From assembly GCA_023664385.1 (NCBI GenBank), contig JAMPFU010000002.1, positions 1 to 64,000 of the forward strand: DNA of 64,000 nucleotides, read 5' to 3'. Positions 17,279-26,407 of this stretch are shown piece by piece. The translations under genes were made by a program, and so were the position numbers. This DNA is from Clostridium sp. (GTDB lineage: Bacteria; Bacillota; Clostridia; Lachnospirales; Lachnospiraceae). The stretch's first letter is position 1; each line of letters opens with the position of its first letter. Under the pieces are notes generated by a model. The model made no database searches, was not told the DNA's origin, and saw only the letters and a program-made list of their open reading frames with translations.

Positions 17279-18880
17279 TCACTCCCATTCCTCATTCAGC
17301 CAGTTTCTAAGCAACGTTGCAACCGCAGCAGGGTTTTCATCAACAAACTTATCAATCATAACCTTCGTAGCTGAGTTATCACTAAATTCAATATCATCAA
17401 TAGACTGATTTTCCTTCGTTGTAGCAAGAAGCGCCTCAACAGAAAGCTCCGGCTCCATCTCGATAACCTCCTCAGTCTTCATTCCCTTAAATACGACAAA
17501 CAACAGCAGTAATCCGATAAGCACTGCAAGTATAATGGATATGATGCTCTGCATCGGAACGCCTGCATCCTCTTTCGGATAAAATACAGGAACAACCCGC
17601 TCAACAACATATATGTTCGCCTCTTTTATGCCTGTTGCCTTTGACATAAGGGCAACCATATTCGGATCGTTGATGGTTTCCGTAGACTCCTGATTGGCTG
17701 CCTTAAACTCTGCAAATGTCGTTCCCTCAAGCAGTCCTTCCTCCTCCATCACTTCTTCTTCATAGATATCATATTTTGTAAGATACATAGCCATGCTGGA
17801 ATTGGCAAGGTTGACATTTCCTACCGGCTCCGTTGTAATGGTTTCCGTATAGCTTGTGTTGTATGTTTCCTTTATCAGGTTCAGGGTAGACTCGCCGTTG
17901 GCAGTATCTAAAAGATTGTAGTCCGTGATTTCCTCGCCGTTGGCATCCGTACCAACAACACCGCCGGTTCCGTCCGTATTTTCTGCAAGATAATAATAAT
18001 ATGTAGCCTTTGGACCCGTATCGTCCACATCATTGGAATAATATTCAAGGTTCCGCATTTCCTTCTCGGATATATTGACGTCAAGGTTTGCAGAAACGGA
18101 AACCTCGTTATATACGCCCGAATTAACCATAAGGTTCCAAAGCTTGCTGTTGTAGTATTCCTCAACCTGCTGTTCCACCATAATGGTCGGGTTGGCTGCC
18201 GCAACGCTGCTTGAGCCTGAGAACAAAAGCTTACCCTGATTATCCAATATCGTTATGTCGTCCGTATCAGCGTCACCCACGCAGGTTCTCGCATATTCGG
18301 CAATTGCCTGTACGCTGTTGCTGTCAAAATTGCTTCCTGTCGTCAAAAAGATGCTTACGGAGGTCTTTGCCCGCTCCTCAGTCAGTGTATTGACATTGTC
18401 AGGAATATGTATGGTTACGGTCGCTTTCGTAACGCCCTCTATGTTGCTGATATCAGCCGCCATATTGGACTGTAAATTAATTTTTGCCTTCGTACGCTTT
18501 TCCGCATCAGTTGTATTAAAGCCATTGTCAAACAGCCAGTCGTAATCCGTGTTATTTACGCTTGTGCTGATTCCGTTTTCACCAAGCAGAAGCCTTGCCT
18601 GAGAAAGCTGCTGTTCGTCAACCTCTATGGTAAGGGCATCCTTGCTTGTTCTGTATTTTATCTGATTTTCCTCCAAAAGATTTACCGCCTGTGCCGTTGC
18701 CGCAGTGTCATCAAAGGAGGTAAGCGTAACATATGTAGTTTTGTTAAGCAGCAAAACAAGAGCAACCAGTGTAATAATCACCGCTGCCGCTACAGAAAAG
18801 AATAAAGTTTTTTGTTTTGCCGTGTACTTTTTCCAAAATTCAACTATCTTAGATGGTAGCTGTTTAAACCATTCTCCCAT
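17279..18880 (-). CDS. fliF: Flagellar MS-ring protein FliF
   Basis: FliF forms the membrane ring on which the flagellum is built. The 533-residue product has a first membrane helix at about 28-45, ring-building domains (LLGENGISTS; IEGVTKATVTIHIP), a long extracytoplasmic part, a second membrane helix near residues 437-460, and a C-terminal FliG-binding tail (ATLLRNWLNEEWE). The ATG at 18880 follows AGGCGG; an upstream in-frame start at 18901 lacks a ribosome site. It follows fliE by 24 nt. Confidence 0.96.
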   Translation of the reverse strand: MGEWFKQLPSKIVEFWKKYTAKQKTLFFSVAAAVIITLVALVLLLNKTTYVTLTSFDDTAATAQAVNLLEENQIKYRTSKDALTIEVDEQQLSQARLLLGENGISTSVNNTDYDWLFDNGFNTTDAEKRTKAKINLQSNMAADISNIEGVTKATVTIHIPDNVNTLTEERAKTSVSIFLTTGSNFDSNSVQAIAEYARTCVGDADTDDITILDNQGKLLFSGSSSVAAANPTIMVEQQVEEYYNSKLWNLMVNSGVYNEVSVSANLDVNISEKEMRNLEYYSNDVDDTGPKATYYYYLAENTDGTGGVVGTDANGEEITDYNLLDTANGESTLNLIKETYNTSYTETITTEPVGNVNLANSSMAMYLTKYDIYEEEVMEEEGLLEGTTFAEFKAANQESTETINDPNMVALMSKATGIKEANIYVVERVVPVFYPKEDAGVPMQSIISIILAVLIGLLLLFVVFKGMKTEEVIEMEPELSVEALLATTKENQSIDDIEFSDNSATKVMIDKFVDENPAAVATLLRNWLNEEWE

Positions 18881-18904
18881 TCGTAAAATCCGCCTATCCA
18901 ATTA

Positions 18905-19222
18905 CTATAATTGCATATTCATTAATTCCTTGTACGCTGACACAACTGCATTCGTAACCTTTACCGTATACTGAAGCGATATATTTGCCTTTTGCTGTGC
19001 AAGTGCAAGGTCATGTATGCTGTCTGTATATCCAAGCGCAAAGCTTATTTCTGTTTCCTCAGCCTTCTTCTGGAGCATATCCGCTTCCTTATACATATCA
19101 ACAGCAGCGGTAAGTATGCTGTCAAAAGAGCTTGATTTTTCTGCTTTTGTAAGCCCGCTTGGTCTTACCTGCCCTATGGCAGAAAAATCATCACTTGAAA
19201 GTGTAACCGGTGTAATAGACAT
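18905..19222 (-). CDS. fliE: Basal-body MS-ring/rod junction protein FliE
   Basis: FliE connects the rod to the MS ring. The 105-residue protein has the conserved helical C-terminal half (FALGYTDSIHDLALAQQKAN, then ISLQYTVKVTNAVVSAYKEL) and the usual length. It is the third gene of the operon after flgB and flgC, the standard order. Confidence 0.95.
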   Translation of the reverse strand: MSITPVTLSSDDFSAIGQVRPSGLTKAEKSSSFDSILTAAVDMYKEADMLQKKAEETEISFALGYTDSIHDLALAQQKANISLQYTVKVTNAVVSAYKELMNMQL

Positions 19223-19235
19223 TTATCATTCACTC

Positions 19236-19673
19236 CTAACTAAATAGTTCAAGTCCCTTGGAGGCAATACCCTTTGCCGCATTAAAGGCAGTTGCAGAAG
19301 CCTCGTATGACCTGCTTGAATCAATAAGGTTTGTCATCTCCGTGACCGTATCTACATTCGGATATTCGACATATCCGTCCTCATTTGCATCCGGATTGTC
19401 CGGCTCATATACAAGGCGTAAATCGGACGGATCCTCGACAATCTGCGTAACCTTAACGCCGTTTGGCCTGTAATAATCCATATATCCGTTTAAGATGTGG
19501 TCAAAGGAGGTCGTATCCTTCTCGACAAAAACAGGTATTTTTCTTCTGTATGCCTCGCCATCCTGTGTTCTCGTAGTCATGGCATTGGCAATATTTTCTG
19601 ATATGGTATCCATTCTAAGCTGCTGTGCAGTCATGCCTGTGGCAGCAACATTCATAGCTGTGAAAACTCCCAT
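19236..19673 (-). CDS. flgC: Flagellar proximal rod protein FlgC
   Basis: Rod subunit of 145 residues, the usual length. The N-terminal axial motif (FTAMNVAATGMTAQQLRMDT, followed by ISENIANAMT) and the C-terminal pairing helix (SRSYEASATAFNAAKGIAS) are both present. FlgC follows flgB after 19 nt. Exported by the gate proteins encoded further down the same cluster. Confidence 0.96.
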   Translation of the reverse strand: MGVFTAMNVAATGMTAQQLRMDTISENIANAMTTRTQDGEAYRRKIPVFVEKDTTSFDHILNGYMDYYRPNGVKVTQIVEDPSDLRLVYEPDNPDANEDGYVEYPNVDTVTEMTNLIDSSRSYEASATAFNAAKGIASKGLELFS

Positions 19674-19692
19674 ATTATATCCTCCTTACTTT

Positions 19693-20091
19693 TTATGAAG
19701 ATGTATTAAGTACTGTTTTATATCTCGCAAACTCCTGATTCATCAAATCAACAAGCGCCTGATATTTTATCTGATTTTCAGCAAGATAAGCCTCCTCGCT
19801 GTGTACATCAACATTGTTTCCGTCAAGCCTGTAGGACAATGATGAGTTATCCGTAAACACCTGCGGGTCTAAGGTTGACAAATCCTCATTTGCAGCCCTA
19901 ACGGTCTTATCTAAGGTAGGACCGCCTGCAAGCTCAGCCTGCAATATGGATTCAAAATTGATATCCTTACGCTTGTAATTTGGAGTGCTGACATTAGCAA
20001 TATTATTGTTGATAAGCTCATTTCTGAGAACAGCCGCATCGGCTGCCTTGTCAAGAATATTGACATAATTGTAAATATTAGATGTTATCAT
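19693..20091 (-). CDS. flgB: Flagellar proximal rod protein FlgB
   Basis: First gene of the flagellar cluster and the innermost rod subunit. The 132-residue product has the axial-family NELINNNIANVSTPNYKRKD motif near residues 23-42 and the C-terminal AENQIKYQALVDLMNQEF segment. It starts behind AGGAGG. The 203-nt gap upstream, after topA, should carry the promoter of the early flagellar operon. Confidence 0.95.
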   Translation of the reverse strand: MITSNIYNYVNILDKAADAAVLRNELINNNIANVSTPNYKRKDINFESILQAELAGGPTLDKTVRAANEDLSTLDPQVFTDNSSLSYRLDGNNVDVHSEEAYLAENQIKYQALVDLMNQEFARYKTVLNTSS

Positions 20092-20135
20092 ATAAGCCTC
20101 CTGTATGATTACTTATTAAAAAGCATTATCCATAA

Positions 20136-20168
20136 ATTATATCGACAAAAAAGCAGTTAAATTAACAA
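20136..20168 (-). promoter_or_regulatory. Weak candidate promoter for the flgB operon
   Basis: A TATAAT (20136-20141, minus strand) inside the sequence TCGATATAAT lies 45 nt upstream of flgB. TTGTTA (20163-20168) is 21 nt away, too far for a good housekeeping match. The TCGATAT part, with TTAA 16 nt upstream, could instead be a sigma-28-like site. The gap also holds a hairpin, CTTTTTAC (20170-20177) with GTAAAAAG (20190-20197), that may terminate topA. No c-di-GMP riboswitch pattern was seen. Confidence 0.3.
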
Positions 20169-20294
20169 TCTTTTTACGATAAAGCCCAAGTAAAAAGACA
20201 TAGTACAAGCTATAAAATAACCTACATGATATTGATTTTACCACATTTATTTTTTATCATCAAGACAAAATTAAAATCCACCAAAAAAAACAAA

Positions 20295-22352
20295 TTATTT
20301 TTCAATTTTTTCCTTTTCCTTACTGCAGGAATATCCACATTCTTCCCCTGAACACATAAGCTTTGCGCCCTTTTCCACCATGTAAGCCCCGCAGACCGGA
20401 CATTTTTTTGCTGTAGGCTTTGCCCATGACATAAAATCACAGTCCGGGTTATTGATGCAGCCGTAATATTTTCTGCCCTTTTTCGTCTTTTTAAGCACAA
20501 CCTCCCCGCCGCACTTCGGACAGTCCACGCCGATTTTTTCGTAGTGTGGCTTTGTGTTTCTGCACTCAGGGAAGCCCGGACATGCAAGAAATTTACCGTA
20601 TGGTCCGTATTTTATTACCATCATTCTTCCACACAGCTCGCAAGGAACGTCCGATACCTCATCCTCGATTTTTACCGTTTCAAGCTCCTCCTTTGCAGCC
20701 TTTACCGATTCATCCAAATCAGGATAGAAATTTCTTATTACAACCTTCCAGTCTATGACGCCCTCCTCAATTTTATCAAGCAGCGTCTCTATATTTGCCG
20801 TAAAGCTTGTGTCAACAATGGCAGGAAATGCTTTCTCCATAGCTTGGTTTACTGCCTCTCCAAGCTCCGTCATGTAAAGATTTTTGTTTTCCTTCACAAT
20901 ATATCTTCTGTTTATAATGGTTGATATTGTAGGCGCATAGGTTGACGGTCTTCCGATACCAAGCTCCTCCATTGTCTTTACAAGAAGCGCCTCGGTAAAA
21001 TGTGCAGGCGGCTGTGTAAAATGCTGTTTTGCTTCCACATTTTCCGCATTCAGTACATCGCCCTCACTGATGCCTGCTGATTTTATGTTCTCCTCTTTTT
21101 CCTCGTCCTGTGTGTAACATGCCATAAAGCCGTCAAACACCCGCTTTGACGATGCGCTTTTAAACTTGTACCCGTCTGCCATGGCATACAAGGTTTTTGT
21201 CTCATACAAAGCCTCACTCATTCGGCTTGCCAAAAATCTGTTATAGATAAGCTGATAAAGTCTGTACTGCTCCCTTGACAAATCATTTTTCAGCATTGCA
21301 GGCGTAAGCTCCACGTTTGTTGGTCTTATCGCCTCATGAGCATCCTGTATTTTTTTGCCTGTGGATTTTACGATGGCATTGCCGACATATTTTTCACCGT
21401 AGCTTTTTTTAATGTATTCCCTTGCAGCCTTGTCAGCCTCATCAGAAATCCTGATGGAATCCGTCCTTAAATATGTGATAAGTCCCACGGTTCCATGACC
21501 CTTTATATCCACGCCCTCGTAAAGCTGCTGCGCAATCCTCATTGTCTTGCTTGTTGCAAAGTTTAAAACCTTTCCCGCCTCCTGCTGCAACGTGCTTGTC
21601 GTAAATGGAACCGGCGGTTTTTTTATTTTTTCGGATAGTTTTATTTTATCAATGGCAAATTGTTTTCCTTGAATACCTGCAAGTATTTCATCTAGCTCCT
21701 GCTTTGTAAGCCTGTCCTTTGCATAGTGAAAGGCCACCGGCTTTAAGTCATTTAACGGCTTAAGCATAACGTCTAAGCTCCAATATTCTTCCGGGATAAA
21801 CATGTTAATTTCATTTTCCCTGTCAGAAATAAGCTTGAGAGCTGCCGACTGCACCCTTCCTGCACTTAACCCTCTTTTTATCTTCTCCCAAAGCACAGGA
21901 CTTATGGTGTAGCCCACCATTCTGTCAAGGACACGTCTTGCCTGCTGTGCATCCACAAGGCTCATGTCTATTTCCCTCGCATTTTTTATGGAGGTCTTAA
22001 CCGCATTTTTTGTTATCTCATTGAAGGTGATTCTCTTATAGCTTTTATCCTCAAGCTTAAGTGCAATAGAAAGATGATAGGAGATTGCCTCCCCCTCACG
22101 GTCCGGGTCAGTTGCAAGATATACTTTGTCCGCCTTTTTCACTGCCTTTCGCAAAGACGCAAGCAAATCGCCCTTTCCACGTATCGTAATGTATTTCGGC
22201 TCATAATCATTTTCGATGTCAATACCCATGGTGCTTTTCGGTAAATCCCTGACATGTCCGTTTGACGCCATAACCTCATATCCCGTTCCGAGAAATTTTT
22301 TTATTGTTTTTGCCTTTGCAGGCGACTCAACAATAACAAGATTTTTTGCCAT
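20295..22352 (-). CDS. topA: DNA topoisomerase I
   Basis: Type IA topoisomerase that relaxes negative supercoils. The TOPRIM motifs (VIVESPAKAKTI; ATDPDREGEAI) open the protein and the catalytic tyrosine is Y294 in ITYLRTDSI. Three C4 zinc ribbons close it (CELCG...CPGFPEC; CPKCG...CINNPDC; CPVCG...CSGEEC), normal for Firmicutes. Length 685 residues. It is the last gene of comM-dprA-topA, 97 nt after dprA. Confidence 0.97.
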   Translation of the reverse strand: MAKNLVIVESPAKAKTIKKFLGTGYEVMASNGHVRDLPKSTMGIDIENDYEPKYITIRGKGDLLASLRKAVKKADKVYLATDPDREGEAISYHLSIALKLEDKSYKRITFNEITKNAVKTSIKNAREIDMSLVDAQQARRVLDRMVGYTISPVLWEKIKRGLSAGRVQSAALKLISDRENEINMFIPEEYWSLDVMLKPLNDLKPVAFHYAKDRLTKQELDEILAGIQGKQFAIDKIKLSEKIKKPPVPFTTSTLQQEAGKVLNFATSKTMRIAQQLYEGVDIKGHGTVGLITYLRTDSIRISDEADKAAREYIKKSYGEKYVGNAIVKSTGKKIQDAHEAIRPTNVELTPAMLKNDLSREQYRLYQLIYNRFLASRMSEALYETKTLYAMADGYKFKSASSKRVFDGFMACYTQDEEKEENIKSAGISEGDVLNAENVEAKQHFTQPPAHFTEALLVKTMEELGIGRPSTYAPTISTIINRRYIVKENKNLYMTELGEAVNQAMEKAFPAIVDTSFTANIETLLDKIEEGVIDWKVVIRNFYPDLDESVKAAKEELETVKIEDEVSDVPCELCGRMMVIKYGPYGKFLACPGFPECRNTKPHYEKIGVDCPKCGGEVVLKKTKKGRKYYGCINNPDCDFMSWAKPTAKKCPVCGAYMVEKGAKLMCSGEECGYSCSKEKEKIEK

Positions 22353-22449
22353 TTTACTATCCGCCTTTATAAAAAATTATCAGGTAAATTTTTTCCCTTA
22401 AACTCTGACAACTATACACCATTTTTTTTTCAGAGGCAAGAAAAAAATA

Positions 22450-23541
22450 TCAACAAATTTTTCTAATATAATATCCATCCGCAGGCTGCTTTATCAATTC
22501 CTTATCCAAAAGCCCATATAAAATGCTTATGGTCTTAGATGCCCTGCAGCTTGATTTTGCTATGATGTCGTCTATAAATACAGGCTCAAGCCCAATATGG
22601 GAATATATATTTTTTTCTTCCTCCGTAAGGTTTATTTCCTCATTTTTAAATATATCGTTATCCTCCTCCCTTCCAAACAAATCAAACATGATGTCTGTGG
22701 GATTTGTGACACACATGGCTCCCTGCTTTATGAGATTGTTTGTGCCCTCGGAGCATAAGTCAAAAATTCTACCCGGCAGTGCATATACCTGCCTGCCCTG
22801 CTCAAGGGCATAGTCGGCAGTGATAAGGGAACCGCTTTTTTTCCTTGCCTCCACAACGAGCACACCGTCAGACATTCCGCTTATAATACGGTTTCTCATT
22901 GGAAACTGCCCCGGCATAGGCTTCACGTCAAAGCCGTATTCTGATAGGATGGCACCATGATTTTCAATCCTTTCGTAAAGCTCTGCATTTTCTCCCGGAT
23001 ATGTAACATTGATGCCGCAGCCAAGGACGGCAACGGTTTTTCCTCCTCCGTCAATTGCTCCCTTATGCGCCGCACTGTCAATTCCCCTTGCAAGCCCGCT
23101 TATTGTGCATATATCCTCGCCAGCAAAATAAGACGCAAAATAAGATGCCGTTTCACTGCCGTATATTGAGGGATTTCTGGAGCCTACAACAGCGATGCCT
23201 GTCATTTTGATACACGCCAAATCTCCTCTTACAAATAATAGCTCCGGATAGTCATATATATGTAACAGCTTCTCCGGATAATACTCATGTCCGGGATAAA
23301 TTATTTTTATGTTTCTTTTGGCGTATTTGTCATACAGCTTTTTTGCCCCTGCAAGCGACCGATTCCCTGCAATTTTTTCAGCCTTTTCAGTCGGGACAAC
23401 CTTTGCAAGCTCATGATAGGATGCATGATATACCTCTTGTACATCGCCAAAAAAGGAAAGCAGTTTTTTCTGCGTTTTTATGCCTATGCCCTCCATGTCT
23501 GTCAGCCATAATCTAAATACTGCGTTTTCATACTCAGTCAT
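22450..23541 (-). CDS. dprA: DNA-processing protein DprA
   Basis: DprA loads RecA on incoming single-stranded DNA during transformation and is also widespread in bacteria not known to be competent. The 363-residue protein has a helical N-terminal SAM-like domain, a Rossmann core with VVGSRNPSIYG, SGLARGIDSAAHKGA and GCGINVTYPGENAEL, and a C-terminal winged helix. An ATG at 23547 is also possible; 23541 was preferred because GGAGG is 10 nt away rather than 4. It overlaps comM by 8 nt and is followed by topA, a common trio. Confidence 0.95.
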   Translation of the reverse strand: MTEYENAVFRLWLTDMEGIGIKTQKKLLSFFGDVQEVYHASYHELAKVVPTEKAEKIAGNRSLAGAKKLYDKYAKRNIKIIYPGHEYYPEKLLHIYDYPELLFVRGDLACIKMTGIAVVGSRNPSIYGSETASYFASYFAGEDICTISGLARGIDSAAHKGAIDGGGKTVAVLGCGINVTYPGENAELYERIENHGAILSEYGFDVKPMPGQFPMRNRIISGMSDGVLVVEARKKSGSLITADYALEQGRQVYALPGRIFDLCSEGTNNLIKQGAMCVTNPTDIMFDLFGREEDNDIFKNEEINLTEEEKNIYSHIGLEPVFIDDIIAKSSCRASKTISILYGLLDKELIKQPADGYYIRKIC

Positions 23542-25069
23542 CCACATTCACCTCCACGCCTGCATTTTTAAAAAATAGCGCCTCAATAATATGCTCCTGC
23601 TTTATTTTTTCGCTGCCGGAAATGTCGGCGATTGTTCTTGAAAGCTTTAAAATTCTGTTTAAGCCTCTTGCACTCATACCAAGCTTTAGAAACTGTTTTT
23701 TTACCAGTGCCTCCTCTTTTTCCCCAAGACTTACATATTTTCTTACAAGAGCTCCCTCAAGCTGTGAATTAAACAAAATTCCTTCCGACTCATAACGTTT
23801 TGCCTGTATAGCTCTTGCCCGTTCCACACGCTCTCTTATCTTCTCCGAGCGTTCCTCCTTCCCGTCCCCGAAAAGATTTTCGTACTCCACTGCCTTTACG
23901 TCAATACATATGTCTATTCTGTCCATGATGGGACCGCTTATTTTCGCCTGATATTTTTTTCTCATGTTTTCCGTACATGTACATTTTCTGTCAGGGTAAA
24001 ATCCGCAGGGGCACGGATTCATGGCTGCAACAAGCATAAAATCCGAGGGAAAAACATAGGATGCATTCACTCTTGCTATGGAAACCTGTCTGTCCTCAAT
24101 CGGCTGCCTTAGTACCTCTATCACGTTTTTGTTAAACTCAGGCAGCTCGTCAAGAAACAAAACACCCTTGTGTGCAAGACTTACCTCGCCCGGCTTTGGG
24201 TACATGCCTCCACCTATCAGTCCCTTTGTTGTAATCGTGTGGTGGGGTGACCGAAAGGGTCTTTTTGTCACAAGCGCATTGCTGTTATTTGTCATGCCGC
24301 TGATGCTGTATATTTTTGTAAGCTCCACGCTCTCACCGAATGTAAGGGATGGCATAATTGTGGGAAGTCTTTTTGCTATCATGGATTTTCCTGCCCCTGC
24401 CGCACCTCTCATAAGCACATTATGAAAGCCCGAAACGGCAATTTCCATGCCACGTTTTAATGTTTCCTGTCCCTTTACGTCTGCAAAATCAAGCTTTCCT
24501 GAATACACAGCCTCATTTTTAAACTTAGCTTCATCGAAAAAAACAGGCTGTATCTCCTCCGTCCCCTGAATGTAACCGACTGCCTCGGCAAGTGATTTTA
24601 CGCCTATCACTTTCATGCCCTTTACAAGGGAGGCTTCATTTACATTTTCATAGGGGACAATACAAGTGTCACAGCCCTGCTGCTTACCGCCATATATCAT
24701 GGGCAGGATTCCACGCACCGGCTTTATGACACCGTCCAAGCCCAGCTCACCTGCTATCATAAGCCTGTCCATATTGACACATGGGGTAATTCCCATGCAG
24801 AGAAGCATAGCAACAGCAATCGGAAGGTCAAAGCCTGTTCCGTCCTTTCTTATATTTGCAGGGGAAATGTTGATTGTCACCCGTTTGGGCGGCATGTGAT
24901 AGCCCGAATTTTTCAGGGCAGTTCTTACCCTTTCGCCGGCTTCCTTGACAGAGGAGGAAAGATAACCGACCATAACGAACATCGGAAGCCCGTCGCTTAC
25001 GTCCGCTTCCACATTTACGACAGCACCGTCAATGCCTATGACAGTGCTGCCAATTACACAACTATACAT
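23534..25069 (-). CDS. comM: YifB/ComM family Mg-chelatase-like ATPase
   Basis: ComM-type AAA+ helicase implicated in branch migration during natural transformation. The N-terminal S5/Lon-like region (residues 1-165) is followed by an AAA+ core with Walker A GAAGAGKSM, Walker B LFLDELPEF, a cysteine-rich insert (CPCGFYPDRKCTCT) and a C-terminal Mg-chelatase helical domain (MSARGLNRILKLSRTIAD). Length 511 residues, usual. It heads the comM-dprA-topA transcript behind a consensus promoter. Confidence 0.95.
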   Translation of the reverse strand: MYSCVIGSTVIGIDGAVVNVEADVSDGLPMFVMVGYLSSSVKEAGERVRTALKNSGYHMPPKRVTINISPANIRKDGTGFDLPIAVAMLLCMGITPCVNMDRLMIAGELGLDGVIKPVRGILPMIYGGKQQGCDTCIVPYENVNEASLVKGMKVIGVKSLAEAVGYIQGTEEIQPVFFDEAKFKNEAVYSGKLDFADVKGQETLKRGMEIAVSGFHNVLMRGAAGAGKSMIAKRLPTIMPSLTFGESVELTKIYSISGMTNNSNALVTKRPFRSPHHTITTKGLIGGGMYPKPGEVSLAHKGVLFLDELPEFNKNVIEVLRQPIEDRQVSIARVNASYVFPSDFMLVAAMNPCPCGFYPDRKCTCTENMRKKYQAKISGPIMDRIDICIDVKAVEYENLFGDGKEERSEKIRERVERARAIQAKRYESEGILFNSQLEGALVRKYVSLGEKEEALVKKQFLKLGMSARGLNRILKLSRTIADISGSEKIKQEHIIEALFFKNAGVEVNVDD

Positions 25070-25116
25070 AAAAGCTCCTGTTCCGCCAGTCCGAGGAGCA
25101 AACCATATCGAACTTA

Positions 25117-25145
25117 ATTATAAACGCATTGCTTTTTGTTGTCAA
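25117..25145 (-). promoter_or_regulatory. Consensus promoter of comM-dprA-topA
   Basis: On the minus strand TTGACA (25140-25145) and TATAAT (25117-25122) are 17 nt apart, an exact match to the sigma-70/sigma-A consensus. The likely transcription start is about 40 nt upstream of comM. It begins immediately after the stop codon of the upstream flavin reductase. Confidence 0.88.
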
Positions 25146-25148
25146 TGC

Positions 25149-25712
25149 TTACGATTTTTTCACGCTGAAGCCGAATTTGCCTACATTTTCTCCAAGCGTA
25201 TAATACTGTCCGTGGGAATATGTTATCAAATCAGAGGCGTTCAGGTCAAATTTTCCACTTTCGTCCATATAGGTATCGTCAATGACCACAGCCGTGACCT
25301 CAGCCAAAAACATGTCGTGTGAGCCAAGCTCTATAACCTGTTTCACCTTACATTCAAGGCTTACAGGACTTTCCTTTATCAGGGGAACCTTGATTGTTGA
25401 TGCCTTCCCTTTTGTCAGCCCCATAGCCTCAAATTTATCCATGTCACGGCCTGACTTAACCCCGCAAAAATCCATTGCATAGACAAGCCTTCTTGTGACA
25501 AGATTAATTGCAAACTCGCCGTTTTTTGTGAGAAGCGCATGGGAATATCTGGACTTTCTCACCGATATTGAAACCATTGCCGGGTCAGAGTTTACCGTCC
25601 CGATCCACGCAATCGTAATAATGTTGTCAGCTCCTGCTCCGTCTGAAACCGTAACCATAACGGCTGGCAGCGGATAAAGCATATTCCCCGGCTTCCAAAC
25701 TTCCTTTGCCAT
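25149..25712 (-). CDS. Flavin reductase family protein
   Basis: A 187-residue FMN-binding split-barrel protein of the flavin reductase-like family. The N-terminal PLPAVMVTVSDGAGADNIIT and WIGTVNSDPAMVSISVRKSR segments and the later NLVTRRLVYAMDFCGVKSGRD are typical. Members bind FMN and reduce flavins or act as small flavoproteins; the substrate is unknown here. It follows the alarmone synthetase gene by one base, so the two are probably co-transcribed. Confidence 0.88.
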   Translation of the reverse strand: MAKEVWKPGNMLYPLPAVMVTVSDGAGADNIITIAWIGTVNSDPAMVSISVRKSRYSHALLTKNGEFAINLVTRRLVYAMDFCGVKSGRDMDKFEAMGLTKGKASTIKVPLIKESPVSLECKVKQVIELGSHDMFLAEVTAVVIDDTYMDESGKFDLNASDLITYSHGQYYTLGENVGKFGFSVKKS

Positions 25713-25713
25713 G

Positions 25714-26382
25714 TTATTCCTCCAGCATATTTCTTATTTCCTGCATTTTGTAGTCCATTGCAGTTATGGTGTCCGCACACTTTTTAAGCTCCTGGGCTAT
25801 GATTTCAGGATGCTTTAAATTATCCTTTTTGTATTTTAATTTGTGGTCAAGGCTTGCCCAAAAATCCATAGCGATTGTCCGAAACTGCACCTCCACCTTC
25901 ATATATCTTTTTTCATCAGAAAGAAAGATAGGAACCTCCACAATCAAGTGAAGACTTCTATAACCGTTCGGCTTTGGATTTCGTATGTAATCCTTTATGC
26001 AGACAACATTTATATCGTCCTGCTTTGAAAGAAGCTCCGACAGCGTGTATATGTCCTCAGGAAATGAGCAGATAACCCTGATTCCCGCTATATCCGTCAG
26101 ATTGTTTTCGATATTGTCTATCGTCATATCCAGCTTCTTTTTTCTCATTTTTTCAACAATGCTGATTGGCTTTTTCAGCCTGCATTTTATTGATTCAAAC
26201 GGATTTCTGTTATTTCTAAGTGCAAACTCGGTATTTAAAACCTTGAGCTTCGTCTCAATCTCCATCAATGCACATTCATAGTACATCATTAAATTGATAA
26301 ATGGCTGCATATGTCTTAAAACTTCTTCCGGGTTTTCAGAATTCATAAGCAGCTCAACACTGATATCTGTCGCTGTATCCAA
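25714..26382 (-). CDS. Small alarmone synthetase (RelQ/YjbM-like)
   Basis: Synthetase-only RelA/SpoT protein, predicted to make (p)ppGpp from ATP and GDP/GTP. The motifs DIAGIRVICSF, GYRSLHLIVEV and EVQFRTIAMDFWASLDHKLKY are all present; no HD hydrolase, TGS or ACT domain exists, as expected for small synthetases of about 220 residues. The start is uncertain: a TTG at 26382 sits 5 nt after GAGGTGG, while another TTG at 26418 lacks a ribosome site but would give 234 residues. The longer reading overlaps the DHH gene upstream by 11 nt. Confidence 0.88.
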   Translation of the reverse strand: MDTATDISVELLMNSENPEEVLRHMQPFINLMMYYECALMEIETKLKVLNTEFALRNNRNPFESIKCRLKKPISIVEKMRKKKLDMTIDNIENNLTDIAGIRVICSFPEDIYTLSELLSKQDDINVVCIKDYIRNPKPNGYRSLHLIVEVPIFLSDEKRYMKVEVQFRTIAMDFWASLDHKLKYKKDNLKHPEIIAQELKKCADTITAMDYKMQEIRNMLEE

Positions 26383-26407
26383 TGTTACCACCTCATGCTT
26401 CGTTTTT

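Noticed and set aside
20092-20294. c-di-GMP riboswitch upstream of flgB
   Set aside because: Flagellar operons in some clostridia have one, so it was looked for, but the conserved GEMM core sequences were not seen in this A/T-rich gap.
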